DNA of 64,000 nt from an uncultured Prevotellaceae bacterium (GCA_902778535.1 CACYYG010000004.1:1-64000); one strand, 5' to 3'. Shown: positions 8,695 to 17,809, counted from the stretch's first letter. The notes: generated by a model not told the origin, from the letters alone. Program-made: numbers and translations.

Positions 8695-9153
8695 ATGGAC
8701 ATCAACCTGCCTCCTTACGACGTGAAATGGCGCGAACACAATGGCAAGCGCGAGATTTTCGATTTCCTGCGCCGACGTTACGTGGCACTGACGCCTGAGG
8801 AGTGGGTGCGCCAACACTTTGTGCATTTCCTGGTGGAGCACAAAGGTTACCCTAAAGGATTGTTGGCCAACGAGATAGAGTTGCGTGTTGGCGAAAAACG
8901 TCTGCGATGCGACAGCGTGCTCTACAGCATTGCATTGCAGCCGCAAATGATTATCGAGTACAAAGCTCCCGACGTGGCCATCACGCAGCGTGTCTTCGAT
9001 CAAATCACAGCCTACAACATCCTGCTGCACGTCGACTATCTCATCGTGTCAAACGGTCTTCAACATTATTGCTGTCACATGGACTACGCCCATCACAGCT
9101 ATGATTTCCTAAGCGACATTCCAGACTATAGTACAATAAACAATAAACAATAA
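8695..9153 (+). CDS. Stand-alone type I restriction R subunit N-terminal-like protein
   Basis: A 152-residue protein that corresponds to the N-terminal nuclease domain of HsdR (HSDR_N_2 type). A PD-(D/E)xK-like core is visible: Asp in RCDSVLY near residue 81 and IIEYKAP near 98, followed by a conserved helix (RVFDQITAYN). No HsdR helicase, HsdM or HsdS gene lies nearby, so it is not part of a complete restriction system; such small proteins are common in Bacteroidales with unknown role. The start at 8695 fits the promoter; the frame is open further upstream but that part would not be transcribed. Its last codons (STINNKQ) are made of a CAATAAA repeat that also holds the stop. Confidence 0.8.
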   Translation: MDINLPPYDVKWREHNGKREIFDFLRRRYVALTPEEWVRQHFVHFLVEHKGYPKGLLANEIELRVGEKRLRCDSVLYSIALQPQMIIEYKAPDVAITQRVFDQITAYNILLHVDYLIVSNGLQHYCCHMDYAHHSYDFLSDIPDYSTINNKQ

Positions 9154-9185
9154 CCGTTAGCTGCGCATTGGGCTAACGGTTATTG
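9148..9185. terminator. Convergent terminator with 14-bp stem
   Basis: CAATAACCGTTAGC (9148-9161) pairs perfectly with 9172-9185 around a 10-base loop. It overlaps the stop of the HsdR-N gene and separates it from the convergent zinc-ribbon gene. Further GGTTATTGGTTAACGG words follow to 9224. Confidence 0.75.
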
Positions 9186-9224
9186 GTTATTGGTTAACGG
9201 CTATTGGTTAACGGTTATTGTAAC

Positions 9225-10094
9225 TTACGCCATATCGTTGGCGTCGGTTGCTTTCTTCGAGGTTGAAGTTTTCTTCACACCTGCCCCAGTGGCGCGGCGG
9301 CGTGTGGTGGTTTTCTTCTCTTCTTGGGCAGCGGGCTTCTCGGTCTTCACGCCTGCCAGCTCGGGGTCGATGAGGATTCGGCCGCAGTATTCGCAGACAA
9401 TGATTTTCTTGTGCATCTTGATGTCAAGCTGACGCTGTGGCGGAATCTTGTTGAAACAGCCGCCACAGGCATCACGCTGCACATAGACAATACCAAGGCC
9501 GTTGCGTGCGTTCTTGCGGATGCGTTTGAACGACGTGAGCAGACGCGGCTCAATCCTGGACTCCAGCTCGTGGGCTTTTTCGCGGAGGTTTTCCTCCTCA
9601 TTGCGCGTCTCGTCCATAATCTCGTCCAGTTCGCTCTTCTTCACCTCCAGGTCGCCCTTCTTCTCTTCCAGCACGGCGGCGCTGCTGTCAAGCTCCACGT
9701 TTTTCTCCTCGATGCGACGCGTGGCCTCGTTGATTTTCTTGTTGCAGAGCTCAATCTCAAGCGACTGGAACTCTATCTCCTTCGACAGCGTGTCGAACTC
9801 GCGGTTGTTTCTCACTTCGTTCAGCTGCTGCTTATAGCGGTCAACGTTGGCCTGGCTCTCGATTATCTCGCCACGCTTCTGCGAAATGGCACGCTCAAAC
9901 TCGTCAATCTCGGCCCTGATGCGGTCGATGCGGGTTGTGAGGCCTTCAATCTCAGCCTCCAGGTCTTCCACCTCCAAGGGCAGCTCGCCACGAAGGGCTT
10001 TCTTCTCGTCGATAGCCGACAGTGCAGTCTGCAGCTGGAACAATGTCTTCAGTTTCTCCTCTACGGAGAGGTCGGTTGGGTCTTTCTTTGCCAT
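9225..10094 (-). CDS. Zinc ribbon domain protein with long coiled coil
   Basis: A 289-residue cytosolic protein: a long charged coiled coil (about residues 10-190, rich in E, K, R and I/L heptads) followed by a C4 zinc ribbon (CGGC near 200 and CEYCG near 225). The tail, from about residue 245, is basic and rich in K, T, A and R. Family members (C4-type zinc ribbon, CT398-like) are widespread in Bacteroidetes; a nucleic-acid or export-related role has been proposed but is not settled. It lies 7 bases after the Nif3 gene, a pairing seen widely in the phylum. The Lys/Thr-rich tail may bind DNA or RNA; this is inference. Confidence 0.88.
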   Translation of the reverse strand: MAKKDPTDLSVEEKLKTLFQLQTALSAIDEKKALRGELPLEVEDLEAEIEGLTTRIDRIRAEIDEFERAISQKRGEIIESQANVDRYKQQLNEVRNNREFDTLSKEIEFQSLEIELCNKKINEATRRIEEKNVELDSSAAVLEEKKGDLEVKKSELDEIMDETRNEEENLREKAHELESRIEPRLLTSFKRIRKNARNGLGIVYVQRDACGGCFNKIPPQRQLDIKMHKKIIVCEYCGRILIDPELAGVKTEKPAAQEEKKTTTRRRATGAGVKKTSTSKKATDANDMA

Positions 10095-10101
10095 AATAAT
10101 A

Positions 10102-10908
10102 TTAGTAATAATGAATTGGATTCGTGTTCGTTTCTGCTATCTCACAACGGACGTCAGGACAGTCCTTGCTGATGACGTCGCGCAGCAGCTCAGCAGTGAA
10201 GTGCTCGCTCTCGTAGTGACCAATGACGCAGATTTGCAGCTGCTGCTCATGGCCAAAATACTGGTGATAGTGCATCTCGCCGGTGATAAAAGCATCGGCA
10301 CCGTTGGCGATGACCTCGTCGAGAAGGAAGTCGCCGGCTCCACCGCATATAGCGATCTTGCTGATGGGACGGCGTAGCAGCTCGTTGCACATAGCGCATT
10401 TAGCCTCCATACGATCTTTCATATAAGCGATGAAGGCACTGGCATCCATCGGTTCCCTCAGCTCGCCCATTACCCATTGTCCAGAGGGCAGTTGGCTCAG
10501 CGGTTCTTCTGCTGAAACAGGCCAAGGCTCAAGGCCGAAATGCACACGCTGCAGACCGAGACGTTCAGCAATCTTGAAGTTCACGCCATCGCGGGCATTG
10601 TCGAGGTTGGTATGCATCGACACCACGGCCACATTGTTCAGAATGGCCTTGCGCACGGTACGCTGCACGTCGGTAGCATCGCTCACCTGCTTCAGTCCAC
10701 GGAAGAGCAGGGGATGATGACTGACCACCAGGTTACACCCCTTGGCCACGGCCTCGTCGACGATGGCCTCGGTCACGTCTAAACACAATAATACCCCTGA
10801 AACCTCCGCCTCTGTCAATCCAATCTGCAGGCCAGCATTGTCCCAGCTTTCCTGCAGCGGCAGGGGCGCGAATCTTTCAAGGGCTTCCAGCACTTGTTTT
10901 ATTTTCAC
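10102..10908 (-). CDS. Nif3-like dinuclear metal centre protein (YbgI/DUF34 family)
   Basis: A 268-residue member of the NIF3/YbgI family, which forms a hexameric ring with a two-metal site per subunit. SWDNAGLQIG near residue 20, VVSHHPLLF near 62 and SMHTNLDNA near 98 supply conserved metal ligands, and the second half has the GGAGDFLLDE and ITGEMHYH motifs. It is the short form without the central insertion found in many longer homologues. The start codon is GTG at 10908; an in-frame TAG lies just upstream. GTP cyclohydrolase-like or repair-type activity has been suggested for the family, but function is uncertain. Confidence 0.9.
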   Translation of the reverse strand: MKIKQVLEALERFAPLPLQESWDNAGLQIGLTEAEVSGVLLCLDVTEAIVDEAVAKGCNLVVSHHPLLFRGLKQVSDATDVQRTVRKAILNNVAVVSMHTNLDNARDGVNFKIAERLGLQRVHFGLEPWPVSAEEPLSQLPSGQWVMGELREPMDASAFIAYMKDRMEAKCAMCNELLRRPISKIAICGGAGDFLLDEVIANGADAFITGEMHYHQYFGHEQQLQICVIGHYESEHFTAELLRDVISKDCPDVRCEIAETNTNPIHYY

Positions 10909-10943
10909 GCTCTAATGTCGCTAAATAGTATGTTTAAGAATTG

Positions 10944-10976
10944 CAAAATTACTGCTTTTCTGTGTAATAGCACAAA
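10944..10976 (-). promoter_or_regulatory. Promoter of the nif3-zinc ribbon operon
   Basis: Minus strand TTTG (10976-10973), 21-base spacer, TAATTTTG (10951-10944), then 35 bases to the GTG start. Confidence 0.55.
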
Positions 10977-11014
10977 AAAGTCAGAATCTTTAAAGAATAA
11001 TTAACAATTACCGG

Positions 11015-11851
11015 TTACCAATCTTCGAGTGTCGCGACGGCTTCGACGGCATCCTCCACATCGTCAGGCAGCATGTGGAAGAAGTTGAAGCCCGTGCGCT
11101 GTTCCACGTCGTCAACGCTCACGGCTTGCTGACGCCAGGGCTGGCGATGGCCGTCATTGGTGAAGATGAAGCCGACGGCAGCGGGCGTAGGCTGCATACG
11201 GCACACCACCTTGAAGAATCCTGAAGGCACTGTGACGCGATTGCGCCCTATCTGCCGCGGGTTCTCGTCCTCGAAAAGCGGGCCGCAGACGATGGTCAGT
11301 TCACCGAAGCGGCGTGCCCACGTGCGGCACTGTATCTCCAGATCATTCCAGTCTTCCTTATTCAGGCCGTGATTCTGCGGACAGATGTTCGTCAGCAGGA
11401 ACGACTGCTTCATTGCCTCCTCATCCCATTTGTTGTCGCCGGCTGGACACATGTGACCACGGTCATAGCGCGAGTTGTAGAAGTCCTGGAAAGTGGCACG
11501 CGGTGCGGCAACGTCGAGGTCTTCTTCAAAGCGCTCGTTCTCACGCTGTATGCTGCCATATGTGTGAGCCTTCGTCAGCGTCCAAGCCACCCAGTTGGGA
11601 CATTTTGTCTGCTTGTTATAGCTGGTGACGTAAGCCTTGCGCGTGAGTATCTTGTCACTGACGCCACGACCCACGCGCTGCTTCGTCAGGTCGACGGGTT
11701 CCTGGAAGCCCTGAGACTGCTGGGGCTGTTGAGACTGCTGAGACCTGGTGAAGGTACTCATCTGCCCTGAAGGCTGCGTTTCCGTGCGACGGCATGAGAG
11801 AAGCAGTGCCACCACCACCAGCGCCGTCATAAGAATCCGTCTGTTTTTCAT
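11015..11851 (-). CDS. DNA/RNA non-specific endonuclease, lipoprotein
   Basis: A 278-residue secreted nuclease of the NUC1 (beta-beta-alpha metal) family. The lipobox LLLSC near residue 21 predicts a lipid-anchored protein, so it acts outside the cytoplasm. The catalytic DRGHMCPAGD motif (general base His) lies near residue 128, followed by the metal-binding Asn region NICPQNHGLN near 155. A low-complexity Q/S linker (about 35-50) joins anchor and enzyme. The longer frame begins with a TTG inside the -7 promoter box at 11873-11880, so the ATG at 11851 is taken. It probably degrades external nucleic acids for nutrition or defence. Confidence 0.9.
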   Translation of the reverse strand: MKNRRILMTALVVVALLLSCRRTETQPSGQMSTFTRSQQSQQPQQSQGFQEPVDLTKQRVGRGVSDKILTRKAYVTSYNKQTKCPNWVAWTLTKAHTYGSIQRENERFEEDLDVAAPRATFQDFYNSRYDRGHMCPAGDNKWDEEAMKQSFLLTNICPQNHGLNKEDWNDLEIQCRTWARRFGELTIVCGPLFEDENPRQIGRNRVTVPSGFFKVVCRMQPTPAAVGFIFTNDGHRQPWRQQAVSVDDVEQRTGFNFFHMLPDDVEDAVEAVATLEDW

Positions 11852-11872
11852 TGTCTTTTTTCTTTTGCGCTG

Positions 11873-11880
11873 CAAAGGTA
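11873..11880 (-). promoter_or_regulatory. -7 box of the nuclease gene
   Basis: TACCTTTG on the minus strand, 21 bases before ATG 11851. It overlaps the TTG that would start a longer frame and so argues against it. Confidence 0.6.
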
Positions 11881-11932
11881 ATATTTTTCATATAAAAATG
11901 TACGCACACAAGGAAAAATCTTCACTAAAAAG

Positions 11933-11963
11933 TTGGTGGATTAAGCTAATCTTCGTATCTTTG
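11933..11963 (+). promoter_or_regulatory. Promoter of the DUF308 gene
   Basis: TTGG (11933-11936), 19-base spacer, TATCTTTG (11956-11963), then 22 bases to the ATG at 11986. Confidence 0.7.
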
Positions 11964-11985
11964 CAGGAACAAATCTCAGACGTCT

Positions 11986-12651
11986 ATGAAACTTTTACAG
12001 ATTTCAATCATCCGCGCCATCGCTGCCATTGTAGTGGGTGTGCTGTTACTGAAGTATGATGAAGCTGTGCTAAAGGGCCTGACCATCGCAATCGGCATCC
12101 TGTTCCTCATCGCCGGCATTGTGTCGCTGGTGGAATGGATCAATTTACGTCGCAAGAAGGCCGACTTCCGCGTGATGGACGACGGCGAGGGTGGCAAAAG
12201 TAAAGGCGACAACAGCCAGCCGATGTTCCCCATCGTGGGCCTGGGCAGCGTGCTGCTGGGCCTCATCCTATCGCTGACGCAGACAACCGACTTCCTATTA
12301 TGGACCATGTATCTGCTGGGTGGTGTCTTAATCTTGGGTGGTTTGAACCTGATGATGAACCTCTTGTCGGCCCGCAAGATGGAACCCGTAGACGGACTGC
12401 TGTGGATTGTCCCCGTCCTCATCGTGCTGGCAGCACTGTTCGCAATGATTAAGGGACTCGTGCCCGCCAAGACCACAACCACCATTCTGGGTATCACCTC
12501 GCTGGTCTACGCTTTCGCCGAGATGGGCTACTCACTGCTGTTCAGCCGCATACGCAAGCGCTATGAGAAGACACAGGCACAAGTGCGCCGCGCCTCAGAA
12601 TTCAAAGACGCCAAAGCCAGCGACGGTGAAATAATTGAAATCAACAAGTAA
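11986..12651 (+). CDS. DUF308 membrane protein (HdeD-like)
   Basis: A 221-residue protein with about six hydrophobic segments arranged as repeated helix pairs, starting with IIRAIAAIVVGVLLL and IAIGILFLIAGIVSLVEW. This is the DUF308/HdeD layout; E. coli HdeD is linked to acid resistance but a role here is not known. A charged cytoplasmic loop lies near residues 50-75 and a charged tail from about 185 to the end. It has its own promoter and is followed by a long imperfect hairpin (12653-12718) before udk. Confidence 0.8.
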   Translation: MKLLQISIIRAIAAIVVGVLLLKYDEAVLKGLTIAIGILFLIAGIVSLVEWINLRRKKADFRVMDDGEGGKSKGDNSQPMFPIVGLGSVLLGLILSLTQTTDFLLWTMYLLGGVLILGGLNLMMNLLSARKMEPVDGLLWIVPVLIVLAALFAMIKGLVPAKTTTTILGITSLVYAFAEMGYSLLFSRIRKRYEKTQAQVRRASEFKDAKASDGEIIEINK

Positions 12652-12652
12652 A

Positions 12653-12718
12653 AAGACAACATGGACCACATAGACAACTTATTCAAGCTTATTGTCTCTG
12701 TTGTTTATGTTGTCTTCT
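12653..12718. repeat. Long imperfect hairpin of AGACAACAT words
   Basis: The segment starts with AAGACAACAT and ends with ATGTTGTCTT, with inner AGACAAC / GTTGT and AGACAA / TTGTCT pairings. It is built of short GACAACA-type repeats and could act as a terminator or processing site between the DUF308 gene and udk. Confidence 0.6.
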
Positions 12719-12738
12719 AATAAAAACACACTCAATCT

Positions 12739-13353
12739 ATGACCATTATCGGAATAGCCGGCGGCACGGGCTCGGGCAAGACCACCGTCGTAAAGCACAT
12801 CGCCCAGGCACTGCCACCCCACTGCGTGGCCGTGGTGCCCCTCGACTCGTATTATAACGACACCACAGGCATGACGCCCGAGGAGCGCAAGGCCATCAAC
12901 TTCGACCATCCCGATGCTTTCGACTGGAAGCTGCTGACAGAGCAGATACATGCGCTGAAGAGCGGCAAGGCCATCGAGCAGCCTACCTACTCCTACATCG
13001 AGAGCAACCGCCAGAAGGAAACCATCCACGTGGAGCCGAAGCCCGTCATCATCATCGAGGGCATCATGACGCTGCACTATAAGAGGTTGCGCGACATGAT
13101 GGACCTGAAGATTTTCGTCGATACCGACAGCGACGTGCGCCTCATCCGCAACATCCGCCGCGACGTAGTGGAGCGCGGCCGCACTGTCGACATGGTGCTC
13201 GACCGCTACGAGAAGGTGCTCAAGCCCATGCACGAGCAGTTCATCGAACCCACCAAGAAGTTTGCCGACCTCATCATCCCCTGGGGCGGCGACAACAAGA
13301 CCGGCATACACATTCTGAAGACCTATATCGAGGGCATCGTCACCGGCGTCTGA
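12739..13353 (+). CDS. udk: Uridine kinase
   Basis: A 204-residue P-loop kinase that phosphorylates uridine or cytidine with ATP or GTP in pyrimidine salvage. The Walker A motif GGTGSGKTT is at residues 8-16, VPLDSYYND near 33 is the acceptor-site motif, FDHPDAFDW near 55 and the RRDVVERGR segment near 140 are typical of Udk. Length is normal. It ends 50 bases before a strong hairpin shared with the convergent small gene. Confidence 0.95.
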   Translation: MTIIGIAGGTGSGKTTVVKHIAQALPPHCVAVVPLDSYYNDTTGMTPEERKAINFDHPDAFDWKLLTEQIHALKSGKAIEQPTYSYIESNRQKETIHVEPKPVIIIEGIMTLHYKRLRDMMDLKIFVDTDSDVRLIRNIRRDVVERGRTVDMVLDRYEKVLKPMHEQFIEPTKKFADLIIPWGGDNKTGIHILKTYIEGIVTGV

Positions 13354-13403
13354 CACGCAGATGTCTGAAACCCATTTTAAGGACTGAGAACTGTAAACCT
13401 AAA

Positions 13404-13434
13404 AGGGCGGTGCCACGATGTGTGGTACCGCCCT
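13404..13434. terminator. Convergent terminator after udk and the small gene
   Basis: A 13-bp stem (AGGGCGGTGCCAC with GTGGTACCGCCCT, one G-T pair) and 5-base loop. On the minus strand it is followed by TTTT, on the plus strand by no clear T run. Confidence 0.75.
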
Positions 13435-13471
13435 CATTGGTTATTCATTCTCTCAAGAGAATGGTAGGACT

Positions 13472-13633
13472 CTAATAATCTTCATCATCCCAGTCAGAAC
13501 CGCCACGACCCAACACAGTTGTTTCACTGGTGGCCTTGGTATCAGATTCCATGCTAAGTGGCGAAGGATCGCACAGATGCCACGGTTCCACTTTATGAGC
13601 TGTCATCTCAGGCTTAATATATATCTTTTTCAT
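13472..13633 (-). CDS. Small protein, 53 residues, KKIYIKP type
   Basis: A short gene of 53 codons: ATG at 13633, stop TAG at 13472. The peptide begins MKKIYIKPEMTAHK, has a Ser/Thr-rich middle and ends GGSDWDDEDY. Small Bacteroidales proteins that begin MKK-x-Y-x-x-P and end in an acidic, aromatic tail are common orphan genes, but no function is known to me. It lies 36 bases after the large secreted protein gene on the same strand, so both are probably co-transcribed, and a terminator follows at 13404-13434. It has no signal peptide. Confidence 0.65.
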   Translation of the reverse strand: MKKIYIKPEMTAHKVEPWHLCDPSPLSMESDTKATSETTVLGRGGSDWDDEDY

Positions 13634-13669
13634 AGTTTATATTCTTTAATTTGTTTATAACTCTGTTTT

Positions 13670-16600
13670 TTACTTCACCATAATCTTTTGTGTCTTGCCG
13701 TTCTTCATGCGCACAATGTTCATGCCCTTCTGCAGCGAAGGAACCTTAACGCCAGAGGCATTGAAGATGATTGCTTCACCTGAAGTAAGTGCATTGATGG
13801 CTTCTATGCCTGTATACTCATTGTCAAACGAAAGCACGCGGGAAGCAGAAGGAGCGGTCAGGTAGCAGCGATATGCAGTCACTGTAGGCTTATCAGCGTT
13901 GTCAACCTGATAGAAACAAACTTTGTTGTCAATCTGCGCCAATACATAGCTGTTATCAGGAGCAGATGTATCTTCATACACACCCGTCAGCACTTCACTC
14001 GTATAGCTCGTAGCGGAAGCAGTTCCCCAGCCAGAGAGAGCATCACCATTATAGCCTTCATTAGCGAAAAGGATATACGGTGTGTTGGCAGCAAGAGTTG
14101 TAGCCTCTGTCAGCGTCACCTTGTCTACATCTACAGCAGCAGAGTAGGCCTTAACACCTTCAGGCAGTGTCGGAGCAAACGGGAAGATGCGGGTTGCGTA
14201 CTTAACAGTCTCACCGATATTCACATCTACGCTTGCTTGAGTGGCCTCAACCACTGTGAAGTCAGCATTACCACTTTCGGTGTAGATGTTACCATTATCA
14301 TTAGACTGACAGGCGATAGTCGAGTTAGTAAGCGTGTTAACAATGTTGAACACGTTGGCAGTAGCCGTGGCAACAATCTTAAACTCGCCTTTCTTTGTAT
14401 CATCGGTGGTTGCCTGAATCTGTGAGTCAGCCCATCCAGCAGCACTTCCATTGGTCTTACCGTAGGTGAGGTAAGCAGGACCATCGGCTGTCTCAAAACA
14501 GATGTTATAAGTGTTACCACTAACCTGAGTAAAAGTTAAAGCCTGTGCCATGTTCTTGTTGGTAGCAAGATTGGCGTATAGCACATAGCCTGTGGGGTTG
14601 TTCGCACTTGTTGTACCAGAAACAATAATTACAGGATTGCCGTTCTTGGCATGGCCAGTAGTAGCCACCACAAGGTTGTAACGAGTATCAGCAGCGGGAA
14701 CATTCAGCTCTGTAGCAGTGAAGGTTTCAATCGCTCCATTCAATGTCTCGGCAGCAGAGGCAGCAATATCAGCAGTCGTAGCCGTGTTGCTCTTGGTGTC
14801 AGATGCAGTGTTGGTTGCACTTTCAAGAGTGTTCTTTGCAGATGTCGGAATCTGGAAAACACCATCACCTACGTTAAGAGCAGATTCTATTAAGGCATTG
14901 GCATTGCTAATAGCAGTAGCAAGCGCATCATAATTATCCTTTGCAGCGATAAAAGCTTCCGTGGCGTTGTCCAGTGCCGTCTTCTGCGATTGATACCAAG
15001 TAACAGTAGCAGGATCAGGAACTTCTGCATCAATGGCATCGGTTAATGCTTTCTTTTCAGAACCATCCACGTTTTCGTATGTAGTGTTGTCACGGGCTGC
15101 TTCAGCAGTAGCTTTAGAAGCTTCATACATCTGGCGGCAAATCTCAATATTGTCAGAAGTGGTAAGCAGTGTCGCATCAGAGAAACCGACCCAGTTATTT
15201 GCTAAAATTTGCGCATAAGCCTTCATTTCGACAGATGTCTCTTCATCAAGTTCAAAGCCGATAAAGCGCCATTCCCAACCATAGCCAGCACCGTTGTTAG
15301 CGAAAGTACCATCACCATAGTTGGCAGCGCCAGAGGTGTCAATGCCCTTGCCGGTATTATTCTTTGCTACAAAATTCTCGTAGACGGCATTATCACCAAT
15401 TTTCACGCTCATGTTAAAGGCACCGTTAATACCACCTTCTTGTGCGCGGGCAGCCACTTTGAACACATACTTACCTGCTGGTAAAGTGGTTGTATTTGTA
15501 ATGGACGAAGTATAACCACTAGTTTGCCATCTGTCAAAATAGGTTGCGGTACTGCCACTCCAGTGTTCATTATCTTTAGAATCCATATTCTGAGTTGTCC
15601 ATGAGCCGAAAATGTCCGTAGCATCAATGGTGTAATTGGCCGTTGCAGTAGCATCCTCTAATACAATGAGAGCGTTGAGGGCATTCTGTACTTCGCTGGC
15701 AAGTTCAGGAACAATGGTAATATCGGTTTCTTGAACGCCGATGGCCAGTGCCCGTGCTTTCTCTGTATAGAACTTACTATAGGAAGGCTTAGCAGCAACG
15801 TATTTGTCATGCAGTGTTTTGAGCTCGGCGGCAGCCTCCATTATTTCTACAACAGTCTTGCCCTCAATACTTGCATCGATAGCCGATTTGAAGTTTGACT
15901 TTTCCGTCCCGCCAGGAACATCTTCTTCGTACTCAGCATTCACTTCATCGAGGACTGAATTGTAATAGTTTGTGGCTTCAGCTTGAGTGGTTGTTTTCAG
16001 AACAAAGTCGCCATAGGCGTACTGGCTCTGTACGGTTTCACTACTCATGCGAAGGCCAAGAACATAGTTGCCTGCTTCGTTTGATTTGAAAATAGCAGAA
16101 TATTTTTTCCAAGATGCGGGGTTAGAATTACCGTCAACAGCATCAAGAGGAAGGTCTTTAGAGGGAACCAAGCTAATACCGCCATTGTTCGCATCAGTGA
16201 CAGTAACATATCCATCCTTTTTGCAGTCACTCCAACCACCATACTTGAAGGCGATGGTATAGTATGTGTTTTCATTCAAAGGCAAGGTGTAACCATCCTG
16301 TTGGCCATAGAAAGCGCCAAACTTTGTAAAGAGCGCTTTGTTGCTAGATGTTGCTGCCAATCCTGCGTTGCTGTTCACATTCCACATCCAGCGAACATTA
16401 TAAGCGTCATCATGACCACTTGTTCCAGTCCATGCTATCGGCTGAACATTTCCGGTTGTGCTGTATTGATGTTCAAAGCTAGGATCCCAAATAGCATTCA
16501 CTTCCTCAGTGTTGGCCGTCCATGTTGCACCGTTTAACGTTGCTGTGAGACCTTGAATCGTAACCTGGCTGTTGTTGGCTTCCTGGTCAATTGCTTTTGC

Positions 16601-17326
16601 CTCTGCCAAAGCAGCCAGCACTTCTACATAATTATAAGGAGCATACTCCCCGGCATCAAAGCCCCAAGCCTTGTTCTCAACAGTAGAAATGGCAGAATTT
16701 AGGTTTTGATAGTCTTCTGATGTTGCAAAAGGAGTGTACATTAGCTTTAGGTGGCTAACATATAGATGTGGAGTATTTCCAGAGCCTATATCGTTATTTT
16801 CAGTTCCATAGCCCAGACTGATAGTAGCAGTAGCAACTGCATTAAGCGTGAATGATATCGTATGTGTTGTCCAATTAGGACTACTACTCATCCACTCTGT
16901 TTTTTGATCGGGGTATGTATCTTCGCCTACAGTTACCTTGAAATGGTTGGCATAGGTCTTTGAAGTTGTGGAGGTGTTAGTGTTTTGTACATCATAAGTC
17001 AGCGTGTAGACGCCAACAGGAAGTTCAGATGTCGTTTGAGTAAAGTTAGCAAAGCTACTTTTCCAGCGGCACTGAATACCAAGACAATACTCTGTAGATA
17101 AATGAGTAGCATCAGTCGTTGATTTCTTATCGTTTGTAACAACATAAGTACCAATCAATCCATTTCCAAGTGCCCAATACTGAGTTGAATGATTTTGAGT
17201 CCATCCATCAGTAGAAGAAAAGTCTGCATTCGTGATGTACGTGCTGGTCACGTCCGTCTGCGCATTAGCAAGATTTACCCCACCCAATAAGGCAAGGGCA
17301 GCAATGAATAGTTTTAATTTTTTCAT
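13670..17326 (-). CDS. Large exported protein with C-terminal sorting domain
   Basis: A 1218-residue protein with a signal peptide ending NLANAQ (residue ~20) and a C-terminal segment of the type IX secretion sorting type: IIFNASGVKVPSLQKGMN near residue 1185, with a basic end KTQKIMVK. The region between contains several beta-rich jelly-roll-like parts (for example about 25-200 and 270-460), helical spacers of FIVAR-like character (about 480-580 and 760-900) and a beta-rich part (about 930-1150). No catalytic motif is visible; adhesion or carbohydrate binding is likely but not shown. The frame opens at 17392, but that codon touches the -7 box at 17394-17401, so the ATG at 17326 is chosen. 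The 53-residue gene follows. Confidence 0.75.
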   Translation of the reverse strand: MKKLKLFIAALALLGGVNLANAQTDVTSTYITNADFSSTDGWTQNHSTQYWALGNGLIGTYVVTNDKKSTTDATHLSTEYCLGIQCRWKSSFANFTQTTSELPVGVYTLTYDVQNTNTSTTSKTYANHFKVTVGEDTYPDQKTEWMSSSPNWTTHTISFTLNAVATATISLGYGTENNDIGSGNTPHLYVSHLKLMYTPFATSEDYQNLNSAISTVENKAWGFDAGEYAPYNYVEVLAALAEAKAIDQEANNSQVTIQGLTATLNGATWTANTEEVNAIWDPSFEHQYSTTGNVQPIAWTGTSGHDDAYNVRWMWNVNSNAGLAATSSNKALFTKFGAFYGQQDGYTLPLNENTYYTIAFKYGGWSDCKKDGYVTVTDANNGGISLVPSKDLPLDAVDGNSNPASWKKYSAIFKSNEAGNYVLGLRMSSETVQSQYAYGDFVLKTTTQAEATNYYNSVLDEVNAEYEEDVPGGTEKSNFKSAIDASIEGKTVVEIMEAAAELKTLHDKYVAAKPSYSKFYTEKARALAIGVQETDITIVPELASEVQNALNALIVLEDATATANYTIDATDIFGSWTTQNMDSKDNEHWSGSTATYFDRWQTSGYTSSITNTTTLPAGKYVFKVAARAQEGGINGAFNMSVKIGDNAVYENFVAKNNTGKGIDTSGAANYGDGTFANNGAGYGWEWRFIGFELDEETSVEMKAYAQILANNWVGFSDATLLTTSDNIEICRQMYEASKATAEAARDNTTYENVDGSEKKALTDAIDAEVPDPATVTWYQSQKTALDNATEAFIAAKDNYDALATAISNANALIESALNVGDGVFQIPTSAKNTLESATNTASDTKSNTATTADIAASAAETLNGAIETFTATELNVPAADTRYNLVVATTGHAKNGNPVIIVSGTTSANNPTGYVLYANLATNKNMAQALTFTQVSGNTYNICFETADGPAYLTYGKTNGSAAGWADSQIQATTDDTKKGEFKIVATATANVFNIVNTLTNSTIACQSNDNGNIYTESGNADFTVVEATQASVDVNIGETVKYATRIFPFAPTLPEGVKAYSAAVDVDKVTLTEATTLAANTPYILFANEGYNGDALSGWGTASATSYTSEVLTGVYEDTSAPDNSYVLAQIDNKVCFYQVDNADKPTVTAYRCYLTAPSASRVLSFDNEYTGIEAINALTSGEAIIFNASGVKVPSLQKGMNIVRMKNGKTQKIMVK

Positions 17327-17393
17327 AAAGTAGTTATTAAAGTTAGTAATTAGTAAAAATAGAATTTTCTTGACGTAAAGTATTATGTGCATG

Positions 17394-17401
17394 CAAAAGT
17401 A
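17394..17401 (-). promoter_or_regulatory. -7 box of the large exported protein gene
   Basis: TACTTTTG on the minus strand. It implies a transcript starting near 17388 and a leader of about 60 bases. Confidence 0.55.
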
Positions 17402-17544
17402 ACTATTATAAATAATGTACAGGAAAAACAGACCAGTAGTTTAAGGAAATTTAAACTCATTTAACCTACATGTAGCTATCCGTGGCTATCCAGCGAATCG
17501 GCAATGCCGACAGGTTTTAGCCTGAATTATTCATCAAACTCTTT

Positions 17545-17744
17545 TATTTCAACATCGAAAAACTCGAAAGGAACTAATACTTGTTCGTGGGTTTCGTTTT
17601 TTTTAGATGTGATTATTTTCAACATCGAAAAACTCGAAAGGAACTAATACTTGTTCGTGGGTTTCGGGTTTTTTAGATGTGATTATTTTCAACATCGAAA
17701 AACACGAAAAACAACTAATAAACTAATAATTGTTCGTAGGTTTA
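17545..17744. repeat. 70-bp tandem repeat, about 2.8 copies
   Basis: The word TTTCAACATCGAAAAA recurs at 17547, 17617 and 17687 with an exact 70-bp period; the third unit is partial and diverged. Each unit contains GGAACTAATACTTGTTCGTG and TTTTAGATGTGATTA. A single related unit lies at 43694-43742, immediately before copy C of the 420-bp element. No open frame or promoter was found in it. Confidence 0.85.
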
Positions 17745-17809
17745 GCCTGATTATTTTTATGTCTGCGACACTACATGAATGACCATAAATGACGCAAGAA
17801 TGACTCACA

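Noticed and set aside
17545-17744. CRISPR array
   Set aside because: The 70-bp units are contiguous with no unique spacers.
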